Below are positions 1 through 5,202 of a DNA stretch of 5,202 nt, piece by piece. Source of the DNA: an uncultured Gemmatimonadota bacterium (GTDB lineage: Bacteria; Gemmatimonadota; Gemmatimonadetes; Gemmatimonadales; Gemmatimonadaceae); contig CAIVJV010000116.1 in the NCBI GenBank assembly GCA_903906325.1, positions 1 to 5,202 on the forward strand, written 5' to 3'. Under the pieces are notes generated by a model. It did not search any database. It was given only the letters and a program-made list of their open reading frames with translations, and was not told the origin of the DNA. Both the position numbers and the translations under genes were made by a program. Numbering within the stretch: position 1 is the first letter of the stretch; every line of letters begins with the position of its first letter.

Positions 1-192
1 CTCACCACTGAGGATCGGGCGCAGCTCGAGGCGTTCCTCTCGGAGAGCCCGGTGCCGCCGGGCGATGTCTATGCGCTCGAGCGCGACCGCGAGGGGCGGC
101 ACGGGCGGATCATGCGGTACAACCTCAACGCGCCTGGATCAGGTAGTACGCCTCCTGCCGCGGCCGGAAGAACCGATACCCCTCCGGTGTGA
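1..192 (+). CDS. C-terminal end of an unrecognised protein (5' partial)
   Basis: The frame is open from base 1 to a TGA at 190-192 and gives 63 residues. I do not recognise the family. The first 45 or so residues are rich in charged amino acids (segments VYALERDREGRHGR and IMRYNLN) and use mostly G/C third positions, as the other genes here do. From about base 133 the codons lose that bias (CCT GGA TCA GGT AGT) and encode a low-complexity Gly/Ser/Pro/Ala tail. That change happens where the frame enters sequence antisense to the last codons of the M24 peptidase gene. The two genes converge and overlap by 68 bp. The tail may be a late extension after loss of an earlier stop codon, which is inference. 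No membrane segment or metal-binding motif is visible in the fragment. The start of the gene lies left of the window. Confidence 0.6.
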   Translation, partial: LTTEDRAQLEAFLSESPVPPGDVYALERDREGRHGRIMRYNLNAPGSGSTPPAAAGRTDTPPV

Positions 193-1528
193 GATAGGCG
201 CAGTCCTCCATCATCACGAAGACCTTCTGTCCGCCCCACTCGGGGACCGGGGTCGCGGTGTTGAGCTCGATCGACAGGTAGGAACCGTCCCGCAACCGCT
301 GAGCGAGCCCAAGGGTGTCGCTGCGGAGTGCCGCACGGAAGTCGATCGACGCGCCCAAGGCATGGCCCTGCGCGCCGAGCGGATGCGAGTAGATCATCGC
401 CTCGATCCCGCGCTCCTTCATCTCGGCCATGGTGCGATTGAAGACATCGCCTCCGGTACGACCGGGACGCGCATGCCGGAGCATCAGCGCATCCTGCAGC
501 GTGTTGGTATTGCGGAGTGCGGCGGTGAGCCCCGCGGGCGCGGCCTGCTCTCCTGGCTTCAACACGTAGGCCATCTTCTGCCAGTCGGTGTCGAACCCCA
601 TGTAGGAGATCCCGAAGTCGATGTGCACGAGATCGCCGGGACGGATCACGAGCGACTCTGGCGCCACAGCGAGGAATCCGCGCGATGAGGCATTGGCGCC
701 CCCCGCCCGCTGCACGCGCAGATCGGGCTGGAACCAGGTGCGCACCCCCGCGGCCCAGAGCATGTCGTAGAGCGCGTTCCGCACCTCACCCACCGTCGTG
801 CGCCCCGGCCGGATCACCTCGTTCGAGAGCGCACGGCGGACGATCTCCTCGGTGACGGTCACGGCGGCACGATAGTGCTCAGCCTCGCTCGGGAGACGCG
901 TGTCGAGCACCTCGGTGACGAGCGCGGCATCACTCACGAAGCGCGTCACCGCTTCCGGCCCCATCGCCTCAGCGATCAGTCGGTGGGTATCGAATCCGAG
1001 GGTACGCGTCTGCCCGCGCCCCCCGCCGATCCCGAGCGCGATGGTGCGCGGCTGATACCGCTCCCAGAGCTGCCGGAGCGTCGCCGCCGGTGGGAGGGGC
1101 TCGGTGGTCGGGGCGTCGAAGAAGCGCGCGAGATTCTCCTCGGTGTATCCCGTCACGGCGAACTTCTTGAGTCCCTCGGCCCCCGCATCGACGAAGACGA
1201 AGAGATCGCGATTCCCCGTGTAGGGCCGCGGCGGCGCGATCTGCGGCACCACCGGATTGTCGTGGAACTCCTCGTTCACGACGATCCACATCGCGACCTC
1301 ATGCGTGCGCATCATCGAGAGCAGCCGGGCATGACGTTCGGTGAGCCACCCTTCGCGCACGCGGATCTGCTGGGACCACGGGAGGAGGGCGGACGCAGCG
1401 CGGATCTGAAACGTCTGGGCCTGCGAGGACGCAGACGCACTGATCGCCCCAAGGAGCACGAGGAGCGTGGAGAGCGAGCGGCGGATCGACATGAGGGCGG
1501 GGGACGGGGAGGTGAGGCGCAGGCGCAT
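125..1528 (-). CDS. Secreted M24 family metallopeptidase (Xaa-Pro aminopeptidase-like)
   Basis: This is a predicted exported metal-dependent peptidase of 467 residues. Residues 1-17 form a basic start, and residues 18-33 (SLSTLLVLLGAISASA) are the hydrophobic core of a signal peptide with likely cleavage around residues 33-37. Residues about 50-205 resemble the creatinase-type N-terminal domain, and 215-467 are the pita-bread catalytic domain. All five dinuclear-metal ligands can be assigned: Asp304 (HIDFG), Asp315 (TDWQ, eleven residues later as usual in M24), His389 (GHALG), Glu421 (SIELN) and Glu441 (MMEDC). Members of this family often remove N-terminal residues before proline, but the substrate here cannot be read from sequence. 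Three starts are possible. GTG at 1546 has GAGGAG 8 nt upstream, ATG 1528 has TACGTT at -12, and ATG 1492 gives the neatest signal peptide. I chose 1528 because G/C-ending codons begin there, while CGA TAC GTT CTT before it do not look coding. The gene diverges from the isomerase-aldolase gene. Confidence 0.88.
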   Translation of the reverse strand: MRLRLTSPSPALMSIRRSLSTLLVLLGAISASASSQAQTFQIRAASALLPWSQQIRVREGWLTERHARLLSMMRTHEVAMWIVVNEEFHDNPVVPQIAPPRPYTGNRDLFVFVDAGAEGLKKFAVTGYTEENLARFFDAPTTEPLPPAATLRQLWERYQPRTIALGIGGGRGQTRTLGFDTHRLIAEAMGPEAVTRFVSDAALVTEVLDTRLPSEAEHYRAAVTVTEEIVRRALSNEVIRPGRTTVGEVRNALYDMLWAAGVRTWFQPDLRVQRAGGANASSRGFLAVAPESLVIRPGDLVHIDFGISYMGFDTDWQKMAYVLKPGEQAAPAGLTAALRNTNTLQDALMLRHARPGRTGGDVFNRTMAEMKERGIEAMIYSHPLGAQGHALGASIDFRAALRSDTLGLAQRLRDGSYLSIELNTATPVPEWGGQKVFVMMEDCAYLTPEGYRFFRPRQEAYYLIQAR

Positions 1529-1534
1529 GGCAAG

Positions 1535-1540
1535 AACGTA
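1535..1540 (-). promoter_or_regulatory. Candidate -10 hexamer TACGTT for a leaderless peptidase transcript
   Basis: On the minus strand TACGTT sits at -12 to -7 relative to the ATG at 1528. That is the spacing expected for a TANNNT -10 element driving a leaderless mRNA. No convincing -35 hexamer is visible 16-18 bp further upstream. The competing reading is translation from the GTG at 1546 using the GAGGAG at 1555-1560. Confidence 0.35.
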
Positions 1541-1554
1541 TCGCACGGTCGTAT

Positions 1555-1560
1555 CTCCTC
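1555..1560 (-). promoter_or_regulatory. Candidate Shine-Dalgarno GAGGAG for an alternative GTG start of the peptidase
   Basis: On the minus strand GAGGAG lies 8 nt before an in-frame GTG at 1546, which would add six residues (MRYVLA) to the peptidase. The match and spacing are good. The added codons do not share the gene's third-position bias, and they would lengthen the region before the signal-peptide core to about 23 residues, so this start is a second choice. Confidence 0.3.
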
Positions 1561-1575
1561 GGGAGGGTCGTCCGG

Positions 1576-1581
1576 TATCTT
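1576..1581 (+). promoter_or_regulatory. Candidate -10 hexamer TATCTT for a leaderless isomerase-aldolase transcript
   Basis: TATCTT occupies -12 to -7 relative to the ATG at 1588, the TANNNT position of leaderless bacterial genes. The only purine-rich stretch before the ATG, GAGGG at 1583-1587, touches the start codon and is too close to serve as a ribosome binding site. GGAGGG at 1562-1567 is about 20 nt away, which is too far. No clear -35 element is seen. Confidence 0.4.
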
Positions 1582-1587
1582 CGAGGG

Positions 1588-3288
1588 ATGGAATCACCGA
1601 CCCTCTGGATCGCGGGACCGTGGGAGGTCCACACGATCGATCAGACGCGCCTCCCCTTCGCCGAGGTGACGCTCGCCCTGCGTGACGCCGCCTCGTGTCA
1701 CGCGGCGATCGTCGGGATGCAGGTGCGCGGGGCGCCGCTGATTGGGGCAGTGGGGGCGTTCGGGCTGGCCTTCGCGGTGCGCGACGAGGCTGTGGATGAT
1801 GCGCTCGAGCGCGCGGTGCGCTGGCTCGTCCAAGCACGCCCGACCGCGGTGAATCTCCGCTGGGCCGTGGAGCGGGTGGCGGGAGCGATCCGGGCGCTCT
1901 CGCCGTCAGCTCGCGCAGAGGCCGCGTGGGCCGAGGCCGTGCGCATCGCGGAGGTGGATGCCGCCGCGAACAAGCGGATCGGGGAGCATGGCGCCGCGCT
2001 GCTCGAGCCGCTGATCGCACGACTCCAGGGCACGCGCCCGCTGCAGCTCCTCACCCACTGCAACGCCGGCCGGCTCGCGACGGTCGCGCATGGGACGGCG
2101 TTGGCGCCGGTCTACGAACTCCACCGCCGTGGGGTCCCGCTGCATGTCTGGGTCGATGAGACCCGTCCACGGAACCAGGGGGCGGCGCTCACCGCGTGGG
2201 AGCTCGCGCAGGCGGGGATCCCGCATACGGTCATCGCGGACAACGCGGGGGGGCTCCTCATGCAGCGCGGCGCGGTCGATGCGGTGCTCGTGGGGTGCGA
2301 CCGCGTGGCGGCGAATGGTGATGTGGCGAACAAGATCGGGACCTATCTCAAAGCGCTCGCGGCCCACGACCACGGGATCCCGTTCTATGTGCTCGGCCCG
2401 CGGTCATCCATCGATCCGCACACGCCCGACGGCGCGTCGATCGTGATCGAGGAACGCGACGGCCGTGAAGTCACGCACGCGGTGGGCCGTCGCGCCGATG
2501 GCCTGATCGACGAGGTCCAACTCGTCCCCGATGGCGCTGCGGTCGCGAACCCCGGGTTCGACATCACCCCGGCGCGGTACGTGACCGCCCTCGTGACGGA
2601 GCAGGGGGTGCGCGCGCTCGATCCCGAGGACGCGATCCGTGTGGCGATCGTCGACGGGGCCCGCCGGTTGCGTTCCCTGGCACTGAGCGTGGGCACCTCC
2701 GGGAACCTCTCGCACCGCTGGACCCGCGATGGTGTGCCTGGGATGCTGATCACGCCGAGTGCGGTGCCGTATGAGCAGATGACCCCGGAGATGGTGGTCT
2801 GGATGCCGCTCGATGAATCCCGCGTCGTGCAGGGACGTCCGTCATCGGAGTGGCGGATGCATCGCGACATCCTCGTGGCGCGTCCTGAGGTGAGTGCGGT
2901 GGTGCATGCGCATCCCCCGCATGCGACCGCGCTCGCGGTGCTCCCGGAGATCCAACGCGACGGGATCCCCGCCTTCCACTACATGATCGCGGTCGCCGGC
3001 GGTGATGACATCCGGTGCGCACCGTACGCGACGTTCGGCACGCAGGCCCTCTCCGATCATGCGGTGACGGCGCTACAGGACCGCCGGGCCTGTCTCCTCG
3101 CAAATCATGGGATCCTGGCGCTCGGCGGTGATGTGAACGAGGCGCTCGCCCTCGCGGTGGAGGTGGAGACGTTGGCGCAGATGTACGCGCAGGCCCGCAC
3201 GCTCGGCACACCGGTGATCCTCGGGGCCGACGAGATGGCCCGCATGCAGGGGAAGTTCGCCGACTACCAGCGCGGTCGCGTCAGCTAA
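1588..3288 (+). CDS. Bifunctional methylthioribose-1-phosphate isomerase / FucA-like class II aldolase fusion
   Basis: This 566-residue cytosolic protein joins two enzymes. Residues 1-344 are an MtnA/DrdI-type aldose-ketose isomerase of full length. They carry VRGAP (46-50), LTHCNAGRLAT with catalytic Cys158, VDETRPRNQGA (189-199), ADNAGG (217-222), GCDRVAANGDVANKIGTY with catalytic Asp238, and NPGFDITPA (321-329). Cys158 and Asp238 match Cys160 and Asp240 of Bacillus MtnA. Residues 345-566 are a complete class II aldolase very like E. coli FucA: TSGNLS (370-375), ITPSAVPYE, PSSEWR with Glu421, zinc ligands His440, His442 and His507, HYMIAVAGG with Tyr465, APYATFGT with Phe483, and Tyr560 near the C-terminus. 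Tyr465 and AGG replace the Glu-containing segment of MtnB dehydratases, so aldol cleavage is favoured. Predicted reactions: 5-methylthio- or 5-deoxyribose-1-P to the ribulose-1-P form, then to DHAP plus methylthioacetaldehyde or acetaldehyde (DHAP shunt). The gene stands alone, since both neighbours are on the other strand. The true substrate, methylthio or deoxy, is not decided by the sequence. Confidence 0.93.
   Translation: MESPTLWIAGPWEVHTIDQTRLPFAEVTLALRDAASCHAAIVGMQVRGAPLIGAVGAFGLAFAVRDEAVDDALERAVRWLVQARPTAVNLRWAVERVAGAIRALSPSARAEAAWAEAVRIAEVDAAANKRIGEHGAALLEPLIARLQGTRPLQLLTHCNAGRLATVAHGTALAPVYELHRRGVPLHVWVDETRPRNQGAALTAWELAQAGIPHTVIADNAGGLLMQRGAVDAVLVGCDRVAANGDVANKIGTYLKALAAHDHGIPFYVLGPRSSIDPHTPDGASIVIEERDGREVTHAVGRRADGLIDEVQLVPDGAAVANPGFDITPARYVTALVTEQGVRALDPEDAIRVAIVDGARRLRSLALSVGTSGNLSHRWTRDGVPGMLITPSAVPYEQMTPEMVVWMPLDESRVVQGRPSSEWRMHRDILVARPEVSAVVHAHPPHATALAVLPEIQRDGIPAFHYMIAVAGGDDIRCAPYATFGTQALSDHAVTALQDRRACLLANHGILALGGDVNEALALAVEVETLAQMYAQARTLGTPVILGADEMARMQGKFADYQRGRVS
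2625..2643 (+). promoter_or_regulatory. Possible internal ribosome binding site and GTG start for a free aldolase
   Basis: Inside the fusion gene, CGAGGA (2625-2630) lies 10 nt before an in-frame GTG at 2641, just after the domain junction. Initiation there would give a 215-residue stand-alone aldolase, the length of E. coli FucA, though missing about seven residues of the first helix. The same bases encode domain sequence, so this may be chance. Confidence 0.15.
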
Positions 3289-4738
3289 GCGCGGCCTCGC
3301 CCAGCAACCGCCACGCCGTGGCGAGATGCGCCTCGGTGGTCCGCAGATTCCCGATCGCCACGCGGAGCGCGTAGCGGTCCCCGAGCTTGGTATGGGAGAG
3401 GAAGACCTCCCCGCTCGCGTTCACCCGCTCGAGGATCGCGGCATTGTGCGCCTCGAGTGCCCGTTCGTCCGTCATCCCTGCCGGTCGGTGCCGGAAGCAG
3501 ACCACCGACATCGGCACGGGTGCGACCACCTCCCACTCGGGGTGCGCCTGGACCCACGACGCGAACGTCGTCGCGAGCGCACAGTGATGCCGCACCCGCG
3601 CGGCGAGCCCCTCCACCCCGAAGGCGCGCATCACGAACCAGAGTTTGAGCGCACGGAAGCGTCGTCCAAGCTGGAACGAGTAATCGGAATAGGAGAGCGC
3701 GATCTCCTGCTCATCGGTCTGCAGATACGCCGGGGTGAGACTGAAGGTCCGCCGGAGGACCGCGGGGTGCGCCGTCCAGAGCACCGAGCAGTCCATCGGG
3801 GTGAAGAGCCACTTGTGCGGATTCATCACCACCGAGTCGGCGGCGCGCACGCCGGCGAAGAGGTCACGTCGCTCAGCCAGGAGCCCCATCGCGCCCCCGT
3901 ACGCGGCATCCACATGCAACCATGCCCCTTCGCGCTGGCAGAGCGCCGCGATCGCGGGGATCGGATCGACGCTCGTCGTCGAGGTCGTCCCGAGCGTCGC
4001 CACCACCGCGAGCGGGCGATACCCCGCCGCGCGATCGGCACCCATCGAGGACTCCAGGAGATCGGCACGCATCCGGAACGCCTCATCGGTCGCGATCCGC
4101 ACGACGTTCTCCGCCCCGAGCCCCAGGGTGATCGCCGCCTTGTCCACGCTCGAGTGCGCCTGCGTGGAGCAGTAGACCCGGAGCCGCGGGAGATCCGTGC
4201 GCCCCGCCATCCCCTTCTGCCGGATCTCGAGCGCCGGATCCCGCTCGCGCGCCGCGGCGAGCGCCAAGAGCGTCGAGGTCGATGCCGTGTCGGTGATCAT
4301 CCCGAACCAGTCGCCGGGCAACCCCATCGCGTCGCGCAGCCATCCCGTGGTCACCTGCTCCAGCTCCGCCAGCGCCGGCGAGGTCCGCCAGAGGATCCCC
4401 ACCTGGTTCAGCGCCGCCGTCACCAGCTCGGCGAGGATCCCCGGCACGGAGGCGGTGTTCGCGAAGTAGGCGAGGAAGCCGGGGTGGTTCCAATGCGTGA
4501 CCCCAGGGACGATCACACGATCGAGGTCAGCGAGGATCGCCTCGAGCGGGTCCCCCTGCGCCGGTGCGGCGCTCGGCAGCCCGGCGCGCAGCGCCCCGGG
4601 CGCGAGCCGCGAGCGCACCGGATACCGCTCGGGATGCTCGAGATAGGTGCGAATCCATGCGGTGAGACCCGTCGCATGGCGCTCGAAGTCCTGCGGGGAG
4701 AGATCCCCGATCGACTCACGGGAGGGCGCTGTCATCAC
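3281..4738 (-). CDS. PLP-dependent aromatic-L-amino-acid decarboxylase (group II, DDC/TyrDC family)
   Basis: This 485-residue soluble enzyme is of normal length for the family and resembles animal DOPA decarboxylase and plant tyrosine/tryptophan decarboxylases along its whole length. Residues 83-92 (WNHPGFLAYF) and 116-126 (LWRTSPALAEL) form the substrate-pocket region. TAS at 151-153 and LGTT at 249-252 contact the cofactor phosphate. His195 (QAHSSVDKA) stacks on the pyridine ring, Asp277 (HVDAAYGG) pairs with its nitrogen, and Lys309 (NPHKW) forms the Schiff base. Tyr338 (TPAYL) aligns with human Tyr332, the residue kept in true decarboxylases and replaced by Phe in aldehyde synthases. The expected reaction is an aromatic L-amino acid to its amine plus CO2 (tryptamine, tyramine, dopamine or phenylethylamine); which one is open. 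The start is GTG 4738 or the adjacent ATG 4735, with no clear ribosome binding site. A weak TTGCGG-17-TCGATT promoter-like pair ends 5 nt before the GTG. The stop overlaps the convergent fusion gene by 8 bp. Confidence 0.93.
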   Translation of the reverse strand: MMTAPSRESIGDLSPQDFERHATGLTAWIRTYLEHPERYPVRSRLAPGALRAGLPSAAPAQGDPLEAILADLDRVIVPGVTHWNHPGFLAYFANTASVPGILAELVTAALNQVGILWRTSPALAELEQVTTGWLRDAMGLPGDWFGMITDTASTSTLLALAAARERDPALEIRQKGMAGRTDLPRLRVYCSTQAHSSVDKAAITLGLGAENVVRIATDEAFRMRADLLESSMGADRAAGYRPLAVVATLGTTSTTSVDPIPAIAALCQREGAWLHVDAAYGGAMGLLAERRDLFAGVRAADSVVMNPHKWLFTPMDCSVLWTAHPAVLRRTFSLTPAYLQTDEQEIALSYSDYSFQLGRRFRALKLWFVMRAFGVEGLAARVRHHCALATTFASWVQAHPEWEVVAPVPMSVVCFRHRPAGMTDERALEAHNAAILERVNASGEVFLSHTKLGDRYALRVAIGNLRTTEAHLATAWRLLGEAALS

Positions 4739-4815
4739 GGGGAAATCGACGGGCCGCTGGCGCCCCCCGCAACTGCAGGAAACCTCCGGCCGTCTCGGCG
4801 CGTACGAGTCAGGAT
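4739..4815. other. Divergent intergenic region
   Basis: These 77 bp separate the divergent decarboxylase and exported-protein genes and should carry both promoters. On the minus strand TTGCGG, 17 nt, TCGATT is the best -35/-10 pair and is weak. On the plus strand TACGAG at 4803-4808 lies 13 bases before the ATG, one base off leaderless spacing. I see no inverted repeat that would suggest an operator. Confidence 0.4.
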
Positions 4816-5202
4816 ATGGCCCTCCTCCCTGCCCTCGCCCTCCTCGTCCAGGTCTCCGTCCAGGCCGATGTCTCCGCCGGTGGCGGATCGATCCAAGCCT
4901 CCGTCCGCGTCCCGCGCGCCGAGCAGCGCCCGGTCACTGACGAGGACCGTCGCACCGCCTTCGCCTCACCCGGCGCTCGGCAGCTCCTCACCGCCGCCCG
5001 CGCCGCCCGCGCGGCGCAGGACTCAGCGCTCCGCGCCTACGACGTCACCAGCTATCAGCGCACCTCCGTCGGCTTCAACCTCCGTGAGACGGCGCGCCAG
5101 CGTCTCCTCTATCGCAGCGAAGGGGCGGCCCGCGTCCAGTGGAAGCGCGGGGTCGGGGCGAAGCTCGAGGTGCTCGGTGCCCGGGCCGCCGTCCCCGCCG
5201 CC
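4816..5202 (+). CDS. Exported protein of unknown family, N-terminal part (3' partial)
   Basis: An ATG at 4816 opens a frame of 129 codons that is still open at the right edge. AGGA at 4811-4814 lies only one base before the ATG, so translation initiation is either atypical or leaderless. Residues 1-17 (MALLPALALLVQVSVQA) look like a hydrophobic export signal with likely cleavage after VQA. They lack the usual basic residues, which weakens the call. After a Gly/Ser-rich stretch, residues about 53-85 are Ala/Arg-rich and probably helical. They are followed by the segment AYDVTSYQRTSVGF (78-91), then LLYRSEGAARVQWKRG, which looks like the start of beta-strand structure. This pattern (a helix, then a Tyr-x-x-x-x-Tyr-type segment, then alternating strands) recalls the N-terminal part of large outer-membrane proteins of the DUF5686 kind, but I cannot confirm that. 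The opening codons are strikingly C-rich on this strand. The gene diverges from the decarboxylase. Confidence 0.7.
   Translation, partial: MALLPALALLVQVSVQADVSAGGGSIQASVRVPRAEQRPVTDEDRRTAFASPGARQLLTAARAARAAQDSALRAYDVTSYQRTSVGFNLRETARQRLLYRSEGAARVQWKRGVGAKLEVLGARAAVPAA

Noticed and set aside
65..688. A 207-codon plus-strand open frame over the 3' half of the peptidase gene.
   Set aside because: It is antisense to the metal-binding core of the peptidase and has no recognisable motif or ribosome binding site.
875..1669. A 264-codon plus-strand open frame across the start of the peptidase gene.
   Set aside because: It is antisense to the signal peptide and N-terminal domain of the M24 peptidase, is Arg/Glu/Gly-rich without motifs, and overlaps the start of the fusion gene. 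It is a shadow frame.
1529..2020. The peptidase frame stays open for 164 codons upstream of the chosen ATG, antisense to the isomerase gene, with possible starts as far as 2020.
   Set aside because: The translation is Arg/Pro/Ala-rich low-complexity sequence typical of antisense frames in GC-rich DNA. The signal peptide begins only after the 1528-1492 starts, and the opposite strand carries a well-conserved isomerase.
2620..3288. Calling the C-terminal half of the fusion MtnB and the whole protein MtnAB of classical methionine salvage.
   Set aside because: The active-site pattern follows FucA-type aldolases, including the HYMIAVAGG and APYATFGT segments. The label rests only on the presence of MtnA.
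3270..3310. A possible terminator hairpin in the GC-rich repeats around the convergent stops.
   Set aside because: The GCGCGG and GCGGCC runs do not form a clean stem and there is no T-run on either strand.
3735..4175. A 146-codon plus-strand open frame inside the decarboxylase gene.
   Set aside because: It is antisense to the Lys309 and Asp277 region of the decarboxylase and rich in Arg, Ser and Ala. The conserved minus-strand protein explains the sequence.
3281..4738. Aromatic aldehyde synthase instead of decarboxylase.
   Set aside because: Aldehyde synthases replace the catalytic-loop Tyr with Phe. Here the position is Tyr338.

Overview
This 5.2 kb window is very GC-rich (about two thirds G+C or more by eye) with strongly G/C-biased third codon positions. 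It holds three complete genes and two partial ones, densely packed. The organism is a bacterium. The set of a secreted M24 peptidase, an aromatic amino acid decarboxylase of the DDC type and a large exported protein of unknown family would suit a Gemmatimonadota-like chromosome, but that is a guess. I see no mobile element, phage gene, tRNA, rRNA or CRISPR array.

Layout from left to right: (1) 1-192 (+), the C-terminal end of an unrecognised gene, running 68 bp into the next gene tail to tail. (2) 125-1528 (-), a secreted M24 (Xaa-Pro aminopeptidase-like) metallopeptidase with all five metal ligands. (3) 1588-3288 (+), a 566-residue fusion and the most notable gene here. Its N-terminal 344 residues are a complete methylthioribose-1-phosphate isomerase (MtnA/DrdI type). 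Its C-terminal 222 residues are a complete FucA-like class II aldolase, joined with no linker. (4) 3281-4738 (-), a PLP-dependent aromatic-L-amino-acid decarboxylase, overlapping the fusion gene by 8 bp tail to tail. (5) 4816-5202 (+), the first 129 codons of an exported protein that runs off the right edge.

The genes alternate in strand, so none of them forms an operon with a neighbour inside the window. The fusion protein joins two consecutive reactions of the dihydroxyacetone phosphate (DHAP) shunt. In that route 5-methylthioribose-1-P or 5-deoxyribose-1-P is isomerised to the ribulose-1-P form and then cleaved to DHAP plus methylthioacetaldehyde or acetaldehyde. The aldolase half keeps the FucA catalytic set rather than the MtnB dehydratase pattern. 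This points to disposal or salvage of S-adenosylmethionine by-products (5'-methylthioadenosine, 5'-deoxyadenosine) instead of the classical MtnB-dependent methionine salvage. The upstream nucleosidase/phosphorylase and kinase are not in the window.

The 59 bp between the divergent peptidase and fusion genes carries a TANNNT -10-like hexamer exactly 12 bases upstream of each chosen ATG. That spacing is typical of leaderless transcripts.
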